Shown here piece after piece: positions 16,218 through 24,685 of a stretch of DNA of 64,000 nt; within the stretch, counting starts at the first letter, position 1; each line of letters starts with the position of its first letter. Made by a program: the position numbers and the translations under genes. The notes beneath the pieces were generated by a model. That model saw only the letters and a list, made by a program, of their open reading frames with translations, did no database searches and was not told where the DNA came from. This stretch comes from WRHT01 sp031550525 (GTDB lineage: Bacteria > Desulfobacterota > Desulfovibrionia > Desulfovibrionales > Desulfovibrionaceae). The DNA lies in the NCBI GenBank assembly GCA_031550525.1, contig JAVBON010000006.1, forward strand, positions 1-64,000, read 5' to 3'.

Positions 16218-18851
16218 ATGAAAAAGTTACTAATATTATTGGGAATTATCCTTATGACAGCAAATAACGCCTTTGGCGCGGCCGCCATGCCACCGCAACC
16301 GGACATGTACAGACTGGCCAACGGCCTGACCGTGATGATTCAGGAAGACGACAGGTTCCCCCTTGTCTCCATGCGCCTTTATGTGCATGCGGGTTCGGCC
16401 TACGAAACGCCCAAAGAAGCCGGCCTCAGCCACCTGCTGGAGCACATGGTTTTTCAGGGCACGGATAAACGCTCCACCGGCGACATAGCCAAGGACATAG
16501 AGGCTTTGGGCGGCTACCTCAATGCCGCCACCAGCTTTGACTATACGGTCTATATTACCGACTTGCCGTCGGAGCACTGGCGTACCGGACTTGACGTGCT
16601 CAAGGATATGGCCTTTCATGCCAAAATCGGCGAGAAAGAGCTGGAATCAGAAAAAAAGGTGGTTATAGCCGAGCTTAAACGCGGCGAAGACAACCCGCGC
16701 AGCCTTGTTTTTCAGCAGCTGCAAGCCTCGGCACTGGCTAAAACCCCATACGAGCGCCCCATTATAGGTTATGAAAATGTACTTAACAGCATAACCAGGC
16801 AGGATATTCTGGATTACATAGGCAGGCTGTACCAGCCGCAATCCATGCTGCTGCTGGTGGCTGGCAAGGTGGATCAAAAAAAACTGCGGCTGGAAATTGA
16901 AAAGGAGTTCGGCTCCATACCCAACAAAGCCGGTTATGTAATGCCTGAAAGCATAGCCCCGCAAACGCTGGGAGGCTCAGGCCCGCTTGTTACGGTGCAA
17001 AAAGGCCAGTGGAACAAAATTTATCTGGGTCTGGCTTTTCCAACCATAGGCCAACGCGACGCCAGATCCGTGCATCTGGATGTGCTGGCCAACCTGCTGG
17101 GCGGCGGAAAAACCTCGTACCTGTACCGCAAGTATAAATACGAAAAACAGTTGGTGGATAGCATCTCCCTGAGCAACTACTCCTTTGAGCGCCTCGGCAT
17201 GCTGTACTTTACGGCGGTGCTGGACGAAGACAAGTTCGAGCCGTTCTGGCGGGAATTTTCCAAAGAACTGCCTGCGCTGGGCAAGGTTGCCTTCACGCAG
17301 GAAGAGCTTGATCGGGTAAAACTCAACTCCGAAGATGAGTTGTTCCGGGCCAAGGAGACCTTATCCGGCCTTACCAACAAGCTGGGTTACTTCACATTTT
17401 TCGATCAGGGCGAGCAAGGCGAGGAAAATTACCTGTACACCCTGCGCCAAACCAGCCTGGCTGACCTTGCAGGCCAGCTTGACGAGTTCATGCGGCCGGA
17501 AAAACTCTCCGTAACCGCCCTGCTGCCGGAAAAAGCCTCTAAAAACATAACCGAAGCCGCCATAAAAAAACCGCTGGCCGCCGCCTGGCCCAAAAACGCT
17601 GCCCTTGCCGCGCAGGCTGAGCAGGAACAACCCGGCAAAAAAACGGAAACCATTAATCTGGGCAAAGGGCGCACGCTTATTCTAATACCGGACAATACCC
17701 TGCCCTATGTTTCCGGCAGTCTGCTGCTAAGTGGCGGCGACGCCCTGCTGGATAAAGATGTGGAGGGCCTTGCCGCCCTTACGGCCGCCACCCTTACAAA
17801 GGGCGCAGGCAAGCTGGGCGCTACGGAAATAGAAGACTATCTGGCCGACCGCGCCGCCAGCCTGGGGGCAGGCAGCGGCAGGCAGAGCTTCAGTTTCAGC
17901 TTTACCTGCCCCACCCGCTTTAATGCCGATATTTTCGCCCTGCTGGCCGACACCATGCAAACTCCGGCCTTTAAGACTGAAGAATTCGAGCGAGCGCGGC
18001 AAAACCAGATTTCCGCCATACGCTCCACTGAAGATCAGCCGCTTGGCCTGGCCTTCAGGCGTATTTTCCCCTTCCTCTTCCCGCAACACAGTTACGGCTT
18101 TATGCAATTGGGCACGGCGGAAGGCGTGGCCGCATTTAAGGTGGAACAAGCCAAGGCTTTTTGGGATATACAAAAGCAACAGGCCTGGGTGCTCTCCATT
18201 TGCGGCAGCTTTGACCGCGAGGCCGTAATTGCGGCGGCAAAAAAGCTGCCCGTGCCGTCCTTTGGCACACCCATAAGCATAGCCGCGCCGGAGTGGAGCA
18301 AAGAAAAAGAACTTAACCTGCGCCTGCCGGGGCGCAACCAGAGCCATATCTTGCTGGTATTCCCCACCGCCCCTTTGGGCGATAAGGACGAGGCAGGGCT
18401 AAACCTGCTGCAATCGGTACTATCCGGCATGAGCGGCCTGCTGTTTACAGAATTGCGCGATAAACAGGGGCTGGGCTACACCGTTACGGCCATGCCGTGG
18501 AATGCCCAAAAGGCGGGTATGCTGATATTCTACATAGGTACGGAGCCGGACAAGGTGGAGCAGGCTAAAAAGGGCTTTCTGGATGTAGTGCGAGAAACGC
18601 GCAACGCCCCCCTGCCCAACGATTTGCTGGAGCGGGGCAAAAACACCATTCGCGGCGAATACTACCGCGGCATGCAAAGCCTTGGGGCGCGCAGCGGCGA
18701 GGCCTCTACCCTGTTCATACTGGGCAGACCTCTGGATGCCACCCAAAAACAGATTGAGGCCACCGCCAAGATAACGCCGGAAGAATTGCAAAAAATCGCA
18801 CAAAAGTATCTGGATATGAGCAAGGCCTATTGGGTGGAAGTACAGCCATAA
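16218..18851 (+). CDS. M16-family zinc metallopeptidase, exported
   Basis: An 877-residue insulinase/pitrilysin-type peptidase. The signal peptide (residues 1 to about 21, ending NAFGA) sends it to the periplasm. The inverted zinc motif HxxEH is in LSHLLEHMVFQG (about residues 72-83), and the third ligand is the Glu in VVIAELKRGEDNP (about 150). A second M16 half (about 470-877) lacks HxxEH, as expected for the inactive partner domain, but keeps the R/Y-type substrate loop region LRDKQGLGYTVTA. ATAACGGAG is the ribosome binding site. It begins 10 bases after the radical SAM gene, so they are one transcript. Confidence 0.92.
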   Translation: MKKLLILLGIILMTANNAFGAAAMPPQPDMYRLANGLTVMIQEDDRFPLVSMRLYVHAGSAYETPKEAGLSHLLEHMVFQGTDKRSTGDIAKDIEALGGYLNAATSFDYTVYITDLPSEHWRTGLDVLKDMAFHAKIGEKELESEKKVVIAELKRGEDNPRSLVFQQLQASALAKTPYERPIIGYENVLNSITRQDILDYIGRLYQPQSMLLLVAGKVDQKKLRLEIEKEFGSIPNKAGYVMPESIAPQTLGGSGPLVTVQKGQWNKIYLGLAFPTIGQRDARSVHLDVLANLLGGGKTSYLYRKYKYEKQLVDSISLSNYSFERLGMLYFTAVLDEDKFEPFWREFSKELPALGKVAFTQEELDRVKLNSEDELFRAKETLSGLTNKLGYFTFFDQGEQGEENYLYTLRQTSLADLAGQLDEFMRPEKLSVTALLPEKASKNITEAAIKKPLAAAWPKNAALAAQAEQEQPGKKTETINLGKGRTLILIPDNTLPYVSGSLLLSGGDALLDKDVEGLAALTAATLTKGAGKLGATEIEDYLADRAASLGAGSGRQSFSFSFTCPTRFNADIFALLADTMQTPAFKTEEFERARQNQISAIRSTEDQPLGLAFRRIFPFLFPQHSYGFMQLGTAEGVAAFKVEQAKAFWDIQKQQAWVLSICGSFDREAVIAAAKKLPVPSFGTPISIAAPEWSKEKELNLRLPGRNQSHILLVFPTAPLGDKDEAGLNLLQSVLSGMSGLLFTELRDKQGLGYTVTAMPWNAQKAGMLIFYIGTEPDKVEQAKKGFLDVVRETRNAPLPNDLLERGKNTIRGEYYRGMQSLGARSGEASTLFILGRPLDATQKQIEATAKITPEELQKIAQKYLDMSKAYWVEVQP

Positions 18852-18868
18852 CCGCGCAAAAAAATGCC

Positions 18869-18937
18869 GCAAACGCCCGAACCAATGCACTGCGTGCCTT
18901 CCGCGTCAGTTCATGCGGATTCGGGCGTTTGCTTTTT
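18869..18937 (+). terminator. Terminator after the M16 peptidase gene
   Basis: A 13-bp stem, GCAAACGCCCGAA (18869-18881) with TTCGGGCGTTTGC (18920-18932), then TTTTT. The loop is long (38 bases) and contains a further small hairpin. Confidence 0.65.
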
Positions 18938-18971
18938 GGCGGGCTATGCGGCAACCATAACAGGGCTATAC

Positions 18972-19016
18972 AAGCCCCATCAGGTTTGCAAAATTTCAGC
19001 CTGGTGGGGCTTTTTT
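18972..19016 (+). terminator. Second intrinsic terminator
   Basis: AAGCCCCATCAGG (18972-18984) pairs with CCTGGTGGGGCTT (19000-19012), with one G-U, followed by six T. A textbook terminator, placed behind the first one. Confidence 0.75.
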
Positions 19017-19094
19017 ACTTTGTCTACCTTATGGGGGGGCATATCATAGTGGGCTTTTTTTACTTTACCTACCTGATTGGGGCATATCATTTAC
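19007..19094 (+). repeat. Imperfect tandem repeat of about 44 bases after the terminator
   Basis: Two neighbouring copies share GGGC, a T6 to T7 run, ACTTT, a CTACCT or CTACCTT block and GGGGCATATCAT (19007-19050 and 19051-19094). The unit begins with the terminator's right arm and T tract, so it looks like a partial duplication of the terminator end. Confidence 0.6.
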
Positions 19095-19658
19095 GGGGCA
19101 TTTAACTCTGAAAAAATTGAAACGCTTTACAGTGGCTGCTTGCAAAGCCATGAGTATATACAGTGGCAAGATTGATTGCGCCCCCTTCGCCGCGAAGCAG
19201 GCAACCGAACCTGACCGCATCAGGCGGAGAAGCGGAAAATCTGAAATCTTTTCCAGTATGGCGTACTGATTAATTGAAGTAACGTTTAGGCAACCCATGG
19301 TTGTAAGTGGCCTAAACACACAATTTTCATCCGCCCCGATATATTATCAAGACCAAAATCGGTATTGCCGTTTTTGGTACTGAGAAACTCTAGACTAAAT
19401 AGGCCTTGGGCGCGGCGCTGGCGGTTCCGTTTTCAAGATGCCCGGCAGGAGCTCCAGTTGCAATAGAACCGCTCAAGAGTCTCTAGAGGCTCTGGAAAAG
19501 TCTTAAAAAGTGATAAAGAAAGTCTAAATGCAAATTGCGGTCTTAATAATAGCCTAGAAAGACTTGAACTTTGGGTGACAATGGAGAAAGTTATATTGAA
19601 TATTATAATAAAATTAGCATACTATAACCACCGACGAAATAGTTGAGCATACAGCATA
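19095..19658. other. Gene-free A+T-rich stretch
   Basis: About 560 bases with no convincing open frame. Short frames (about 50 codons from 19111; an 84-codon antisense frame) lack ribosome binding sites. A peptide-like stretch near 19350-19395 is quickly stopped. I see no tRNA or other RNA gene I can name. It could hold decayed coding sequence or an unrecognised RNA ending at the hairpin at 19659-19699. Confidence 0.4.
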
Positions 19659-19699
19659 ACAAAAGTGCCTGCCCGCAGGATGCGGGCAGGCCCTTTTGT
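19659..19699. terminator. Strong symmetrical terminator hairpin
   Basis: ACAAAAGTGCCTGCCCGC (19659-19676) pairs with the matching arm at 19682-19699 with one mismatch and a five-base loop (AGGAT). With A and T runs at the two flanks it can work in both directions, for a transcript from the left or for the minus-strand operon on its right. Confidence 0.7.
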
Positions 19700-19744
19700 T
19701 TATAAAACATGTTCTGTATGCAACAGGCCTGAAAAACAGTTTAC

Positions 19745-19890
19745 GCGCTGTCTCTAAAAAGCGTCTTTTGCCCTCGCACTGCGTCAAGCGTCAATTTTTG
19801 TCCAGGGCTGTACCATTAGGGTACTCTCCATGTCCCAAAATCGACGCTTTTCTTGCCATGCAACAAAATGCGCCTTTTTAGCGACAGCGC
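19745..19890. repeat. Long imperfect palindrome P1 (MITE- or REP-like)
   Basis: A 146-base element that folds back on itself. The outer ends GCGCTGTCTCTAAAAAG and the complement of CTTTTTAGCGACAGCGC match. The inner arms AAGCGTCAATTTTTG and the complement of CAAAATCGACGCTT match. The centre is GTACC, ATTAG, GGTAC. A homologous element in inverted orientation lies at 22188-22337. The two bracket the rsfS-gpmI operon. Confidence 0.75.
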
Positions 19891-19901
19891 CTAAACGGCG
19901 G

Positions 19902-20144
19902 CTACATAAAATCCGAATCTATGGCCGAGGCCCCGTTGGCCAGCATAAGCTTTACAAAGGCCACGGTTTTTTCTTCAACGGGAATTACGGGGAAGTTGCG
20001 CGCGCATACGTCGCACCGCACCACAGTTGGCGCTATTGGGGCCAGCATGGGCACTTCGCGGTTGCAATAGGGGCACAGGTATACGCACACCAGTTCCAGA
20101 CCGCTTGGTTTAACCGGATTTACAGGCTTTGCGGCTTTGCTCAT
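19902..20144 (-). CDS. Small zinc-ribbon protein
   Basis: 80 residues with two CxxC knuckles (CPYC at about 24-27 and CDVC at about 44-47), the layout of a four-cysteine zinc ribbon. The rest is short and without other motifs. Its ATG overlaps the stop of gpmI in an ATGA junction, so it is translationally coupled as the third gene of rsfS-gpmI-orf. The function is unknown; a nucleic-acid or protein adaptor role is typical for such ribbons. Confidence 0.75.
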   Translation of the reverse strand: MSKAAKPVNPVKPSGLELVCVYLCPYCNREVPMLAPIAPTVVRCDVCARNFPVIPVEEKTVAFVKLMLANGASAIDSDFM

Positions 20145-21679
20145 TTAAGGACCATGCTTTCGCCGGTCATAACAGCGGGTTTGGGCGCGTTCCACAAGGC
20201 CAGTATGGTAGGGGCAATATCCGCCAGCTTGCCTTCTGGGCGCATGGCTATATTCAGCTCGTCGTCCAGAATGACGAAGGGCACCATGTTAAGCGTATGC
20301 GCCGTCATGGGCGTATGTTGCGGGGTAAGCATTTCTTCCACATTGCCGTGGTCCGCCGTTACCATAAGGCGGCAGCCGTTGCTTTTGGCGAACTTGCAGA
20401 GTTTTTCCATACAGCCGTCCACCGTATGCAGGGCCTCTATGGCGGCGGAAATTATGCCGGTATGCCCCACCATATCTGGGTTGGCGAAGTTGCACACCAC
20501 AAAGTCGTGCCGGTACTTGAGCCATTCTTCCATAAGCGTTTCGGCCACCTGTGGCGCGCTCATGCCGGGCTTGAGGTCATAAGTTGCCACATCGCGCGGC
20601 GAGGGTATGAGCTTGCGCTCCTCGCCGGGGAAAGGCTCTTCGCGCCCGCCGTTAAAAAAGTAGGTTACGTGGGCGTATTTTTCAGTTTCGGCAATACGCA
20701 TTTGCGTAAGGCCCATGGCCGAAACAACCTCGCCCATAACCTGCGGTATGTCTTCATGCGCAAAGGCCACGGGCAGGGGCATGGTCTCGTCATAGGGGGT
20801 CATGCTGGCAAAACCGGCCAACTTGGGCCTGCCGCCTCTGTCAAAGTCGGCAAACTCGCCGGCAAAAAAGCAACGGGTTATTTGTCTGGCGCGGTCGGCG
20901 CGGAAATTGAAAAAGAAAAGTCCGTCGTTATCCTGAATAAGGCAGGGTTCTTCACCCGGCGCCGCGCATATGCGCGGCTTGATAAATTCATCGGTCTCAC
21001 CGGCCTTATAGGCTTCTTGCAAGGCCGCAACAGGGTCCGCCACACGCTCGCCCGCGCCTTTGGTCAGGGCGTTCCAGGCAACTTGCGCGCGGTCCCAGCG
21101 TTTGTCGCGGTCCATGGCGTAGTAACGGCCTGTAAGGGTAGCCAGCCTGCCATGCTTGAGAGCGGCTGTTTTTTCCAGCAGTTGCCTTACAAACTCAACC
21201 CCGCCGGTGGGCGAGGTGTCGCGCCCGTCCATAAAGGCATGCACGCATATTTGCACTCCGGACTGCTTGGCAATTTCAATCAGGGCGAAAAGGTGGTTTA
21301 TGTGGCTGTGCACGCCGCCGTCTGAAAGCAGGCCCATAACATGCAGCTTGCCGCCTTTGGCCTTGGTGTCGGCAATAAGGGCGCAAATGGTCGGGTTATC
21401 TTTAAGTGTGTTCTCTTCAACGGCTATGTCTATGCGGGTCATGTCCTGATAAACCACGCGTCCGGCCCCTATGTTTGTGTGCCCCACCTCGGAGTTGCCC
21501 ATAAAGCCGGTGGGCAAACCCACGGCCCGGCCGGAGCAATGCAGCCTGCTGAAGTTTTTATGCGCCAGAATCATATCCAGCGTGGGCGTGTGCGCCAAAG
21601 AGGCGGCGTTGCCCTCGCCAGCCGGGGCCAGGCCCCATCCGTCCAGAATAACTAAAAAGGTCGGCTTGACTTTTACCAT
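20141..21679 (-). CDS. gpmI: 2,3-bisphosphoglycerate-independent phosphoglycerate mutase
   Basis: Interconverts 3- and 2-phosphoglycerate in glycolysis and gluconeogenesis with two manganese ions. 512 residues, the normal length. The frame extends upstream, but ATG 21679 gives MVKVKPTFLVILDGWG, the family's standard start with the first metal-binding Asp. The phosphorylated serine is in GNSEVGHTNIGAG, and other metal ligands are in MDGRDTSP, NFANPDMVGHTG and TADHGNVEEM. It starts four bases after rsfS stops and overlaps the zinc-ribbon gene at its end, so the three genes form one operon. Confidence 0.96.
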   Translation of the reverse strand: MVKVKPTFLVILDGWGLAPAGEGNAASLAHTPTLDMILAHKNFSRLHCSGRAVGLPTGFMGNSEVGHTNIGAGRVVYQDMTRIDIAVEENTLKDNPTICALIADTKAKGGKLHVMGLLSDGGVHSHINHLFALIEIAKQSGVQICVHAFMDGRDTSPTGGVEFVRQLLEKTAALKHGRLATLTGRYYAMDRDKRWDRAQVAWNALTKGAGERVADPVAALQEAYKAGETDEFIKPRICAAPGEEPCLIQDNDGLFFFNFRADRARQITRCFFAGEFADFDRGGRPKLAGFASMTPYDETMPLPVAFAHEDIPQVMGEVVSAMGLTQMRIAETEKYAHVTYFFNGGREEPFPGEERKLIPSPRDVATYDLKPGMSAPQVAETLMEEWLKYRHDFVVCNFANPDMVGHTGIISAAIEALHTVDGCMEKLCKFAKSNGCRLMVTADHGNVEEMLTPQHTPMTAHTLNMVPFVILDDELNIAMRPEGKLADIAPTILALWNAPKPAVMTGESMVLK

Positions 21680-21683
21680 AATC

Positions 21684-22082
21684 TTACCCTGCGTTTGTAC
21701 CATCCGTTGCAATGGCGTTTGCCATAACGGCGCTTTGCGGAAAAAGCTCTTCCAGCCGGTAGAGCTTGCGCTCTTCATCCTGAAAAATGTTCACAATCAC
21801 GTCGTTAAAATCCAAAAGTATCCACAAGCCGTTATTGTATCCTTCCATATGCAAAAATTCATAATTATTCTCTTTGCACATTTCCAGTATAAAATCAGCC
21901 AGGCCCTGGGCATGACGCATGGATGTGGCCCCGGCTACAATAAGGCCCTCCGAAAGGGTGTTCTGCCCTGTTAAATCAAGCAGCACTGTGTTTTTTGCTT
22001 TTTTAGATTCAAGCCATTGGCCCATATTGGCGAGTTTGGTTTTAGTATCGACAGTGGATTTTTTCAGAATTTTTTGCGGCAT
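21684..22082 (-). CDS. rsfS: Ribosome silencing factor RsfS (Iojap family)
   Basis: Binds ribosomal protein uL14 on the large subunit and blocks subunit joining when nutrients are short. The 132 residues contain the family core LLDLTGQNTLSEGLIVAGATS (about 34-54) and the C-terminal signature WILLDFNDVIVNIFQ followed by R.LYRLEELF. The Shine-Dalgarno is poor. It is the first gene of the operon with gpmI. An intergenic palindrome lies about 105 bases upstream of it. Confidence 0.93.
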   Translation of the reverse strand: MPQKILKKSTVDTKTKLANMGQWLESKKAKNTVLLDLTGQNTLSEGLIVAGATSMRHAQGLADFILEMCKENNYEFLHMEGYNNGLWILLDFNDVIVNIFQDEERKLYRLEELFPQSAVMANAIATDGTNAG

Positions 22083-22187
22083 AGTGTTGGAAAATAATTT
22101 TGTTAAATGGTGTATTGCTTACAGCCGCAATATGCGCGGCTCAAATTTGTATTACTATAGAGCATTTATTTGCATTGGGCAAACCCG

Positions 22188-22337
22188 GCGCTAGCGGTTT
22201 TCGCTAAAAATACAGGTTTTGTTCCCTGTCAAGAAAAGCGCCGATTAAGGCCAAGGGTATATCATGATAATACGGCCCCGGCAAAAATTGGCGGTTGACG
22301 CGGTCCAGCGGGCAAAAGACGCTTTTTAGAGAACGCC
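22188..22337. repeat. Long imperfect palindrome P2, homologous to P1 in inverted orientation
   Basis: The right half (CAAAAATTGGCGGTTGACGC, then GGGCAAAAGACGCTTTTTAG) closely matches the complement of P1's left arm, including the identical GGGCAAAAGACGCTTTTTAG. The left half (TCGCTAAAAA, CAAGAAAAGCGCCGATT) matches the complement of P1's right arm. It occupies most of the gap between rsfS (minus) and the ligase gene (plus). The remaining 22338-22503 shows no other feature. Confidence 0.7.
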
Positions 22338-22503
22338 CCTATTGACCTGCCCCCATACTTTATGCAAAATGCTTTTACCTTCATGCACGATTTTATGGAA
22401 GTTCTTTCTTCACGAACTTACATCACCCTTGCCCGAACATGCCAAAACATGCTCTGTGTTTTGTTGCGTTTGCAGGCATCTTTAAATAATCAGGAAAAAT
22501 CTT

Positions 22504-23808
22504 ATGCTATTTGATGTAGATCAAGAAACCATGCCCCGCGAAGAGCTGGAGGCCTTGCAACTAAGGCGTTTGCAAAACCAGTGCGAGCGCGTGTACGCCA
22601 ATGTGCCCCACTACCGCAAGGCCTTTGACGAACATGGCATCGCCCCCGGCGATGTGAAAAGCCTTAAGGATCTTGCCCGCCTGCCCTTCACCACCAAGCA
22701 GGACATGCGCAACAACTACCCCTATGGCCTTTTTGCCATGCCCATAGATACAATTGTGCGCCTGCACGCCTCAAGCGGCACTACGGGCAAGGCCACGGTG
22801 GTCGGCTACACCAAGAGGGATTTGGAAAACTGGTCGCGCCTTATGGCCCGCAGCCTTTCAGCCGCCGGCATAACCCGCAGGGATTTTATCCATAACGCCT
22901 ATGGTTACGGCCTGTTCACCGGCGGCCTTGGCGCGCATTATGGGGCCGAATATCTGGGGGCCACCGTAATACCTGTTTCCGGCGGCGGCACCAAGCGACA
23001 GGCGCAAATTCTGCGTGATTTCGGCGCAACCGCCATTACCTGCACACCCTCCTACGCGTTGCATCTGTACGAGGCGGCTTTGGAACAGGGCATAGACATA
23101 GCCAAGCTGCCGCTGGCGCGCGGGGTGTTCGGCGCCGAGCCGTGGACGGACGAAATGCGGGCCGACATAGAGCAAAAGCTGGGCATAATAGCCCTTAACA
23201 TTTACGGCCTTTCGGAAATAATGGGCCCCGGCATAGCCAGTGAATGCGCCGAGGCCAAAAACGGCATGCACCTGTTTGAAGACCACTTCCTGCCGGAAAT
23301 AATAGACCCCAACACCGGCGAGCAACTGCCCCCCGGCGCGACGGGCGAGCTGGTGCTTACCACCCTTACCAAAGAGGGCATACCCCTTATACGCTACCGC
23401 ACCAGAGACATAACCAGCCTTAACTATACACCCTGCAAGTGTGGCCGCACCCATGTGCGCCTTAACCGCATAACCGGACGCAGTGACGATATGCTGATTA
23501 TACGCGGCGTAAACGTGTTCCCGCAGCACATCGAATCCATTTTGATAGAAGCGGAAGGCACCACCCCGCATTACCAGATTATAGTGGACCGCGTGAATAA
23601 CCTGGATATGCTTGAGGTAAAAGTAGAGCTGCCGGAAGAAATATTTGTGAGTGACGAAGTGCGGCGCGTGCAGGGCTTTGAGAAGAAAATCCAGAAGACC
23701 ATCAAAGAATTTCTCGGCGTCACGGCAAAAGTCACACTGGCGGAGCCTCACTCCATAAGGCGCTCGGAAGGCAAGGCGGAAAGGGTGATTGACCTGCGCA
23801 ACAAGTAA
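22504..23808 (+). CDS. paaK: Phenylacetate-CoA ligase
   Basis: An ATP-dependent AMP-forming ligase that joins an aryl acid, usually phenylacetate, to coenzyme A. 434 residues. The nucleotide-binding loop ASSGTTGKATVVGYT is at about 90-104, the adenylate motif NIYGLSEIMGPG at about 236-247, the hinge region RYRTRD at about 299-304, and the C-terminal domain has a catalytic-lysine-like SEGKAERV. A CKCGR pair is typical of the family. AGGA precedes the ATG. The downstream ACT-domain gene is its usual partner. In sulfate reducers these ligases may serve amino-acid oxidation through aryl-acetate intermediates. Confidence 0.9.
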   Translation: MLFDVDQETMPREELEALQLRRLQNQCERVYANVPHYRKAFDEHGIAPGDVKSLKDLARLPFTTKQDMRNNYPYGLFAMPIDTIVRLHASSGTTGKATVVGYTKRDLENWSRLMARSLSAAGITRRDFIHNAYGYGLFTGGLGAHYGAEYLGATVIPVSGGGTKRQAQILRDFGATAITCTPSYALHLYEAALEQGIDIAKLPLARGVFGAEPWTDEMRADIEQKLGIIALNIYGLSEIMGPGIASECAEAKNGMHLFEDHFLPEIIDPNTGEQLPPGATGELVLTTLTKEGIPLIRYRTRDITSLNYTPCKCGRTHVRLNRITGRSDDMLIIRGVNVFPQHIESILIEAEGTTPHYQIIVDRVNNLDMLEVKVELPEEIFVSDEVRRVQGFEKKIQKTIKEFLGVTAKVTLAEPHSIRRSEGKAERVIDLRNK

Positions 23809-23913
23809 GCCGCGCATTTTTTAACATCACACTGGACGTCAGGCGATGTTTTGTCTAGATTCTATACAGGCATTTCTCACAGCTTACGCACCAGACAAAT
23901 AAAAGAGGCTTTT

Positions 23914-24342
23914 ATGAAAATTAAGCAGTTGTCCATATTTCTCGAAAACAAATCTGGACGTCTGGCCATGGTTACGGATACCCTTACCAAAGCCGGTATA
24001 AACATCCATGCCCTTTCTCTGGCCGACACCTCCGACTTTGGCATTTTGCGCCTCATTGTGAACGACAATGAAAAAGGCAGGCAAATTCTCAAAGACGCTG
24101 GCTTTACAGTAAGCATAACCACAGTTATTGCGCTGGAAATGTCGCACAGGCCGGGCGGTCTTAACGACATACTCAAGACGTTTAAAGAAAACGAAATAAA
24201 TATTGAATACATGTACGCCTTTGTACACCGTGACAGCGTGGCCACGCTTGTTTTCCGCTGCGGTAACGAAGACAGGGCCATTGAAGTGCTGAAAAAAAAC
24301 AATATTAAATTGCTGACCGAAGCTGAAATTACCAGCTTGTAG
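23914..24342 (+). CDS. Tandem ACT-domain protein
   Basis: 142 residues built of two ACT domains (about 1-70 and 72-142), small ligand-binding modules that usually sense amino acids. The first begins KQLSIFLENKSGRLA, the classic ACT entry with the Gly-Arg-Leu loop; the second carries RPGGLNDILKTFKENEINIEY. There is no DNA-binding or enzymatic domain. ATG 23914 follows AGAGG. It lies 105 bases after paaK and is followed by a strong terminator. The pairing with paaK suggests that it senses an aromatic amino acid or aryl acid. Confidence 0.85.
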   Translation: MKIKQLSIFLENKSGRLAMVTDTLTKAGINIHALSLADTSDFGILRLIVNDNEKGRQILKDAGFTVSITTVIALEMSHRPGGLNDILKTFKENEINIEYMYAFVHRDSVATLVFRCGNEDRAIEVLKKNNIKLLTEAEITSL

Positions 24343-24361
24343 TCAATTTGTGTTTTTCGCG

Positions 24362-24400
24362 AAACGGGGCTTGCCCGCGCAGGGCTGCCCCGTTTTTTTT
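24362..24400 (+). terminator. Intrinsic terminator after the ACT gene
   Basis: AAACGGGGC (24362-24370) pairs with GCCCCGTTT (24387-24395), and the T run extends to eight. Confidence 0.8.
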
Positions 24401-24624
24401 ATTGCCGCTTCAGCCCGTTGAGCAAGTAGTGCGAGGCGAAACAATAAATATTCAATTTGGACCGAAAGATATTTATTTTAACTGCAAACATCCCGCCGCC
24501 TGCCGGCTGTAGCTCTGCCCTTGCTGCCAGATGCTCCGTTTTTCACCATACAGGCGGCCTTTACGGGTGCTGGTAATGTAAGCGGTGGAACTGGCAATCA
24601 CAAATGCGAAAATATGCTTAAAAG

Positions 24625-24661
24625 AATAGGCCTGACGGACATAACATGCGCCAGGCCTATT
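24625..24661 (-). terminator. Terminator of the nadE gene
   Basis: AATAGGCCTG (24625-24634) pairs with CAGGCCTATT (24652-24661). Read on the minus strand it is followed by TTCTTTT. It lies just past the nadE stop. Between it and the ACT terminator (24401-24624) I see only a 9-bp A+T hairpin (24443-24478). Confidence 0.6.
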
Positions 24662-24685
24662 TATTTGAATATTGTTGCCCTTAGC

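Noticed and set aside
19065..19319. An 84-codon minus-strand frame in the gene-free zone
   Set aside because: It overlaps the terminator-derived tandem repeat and shows no start signal.
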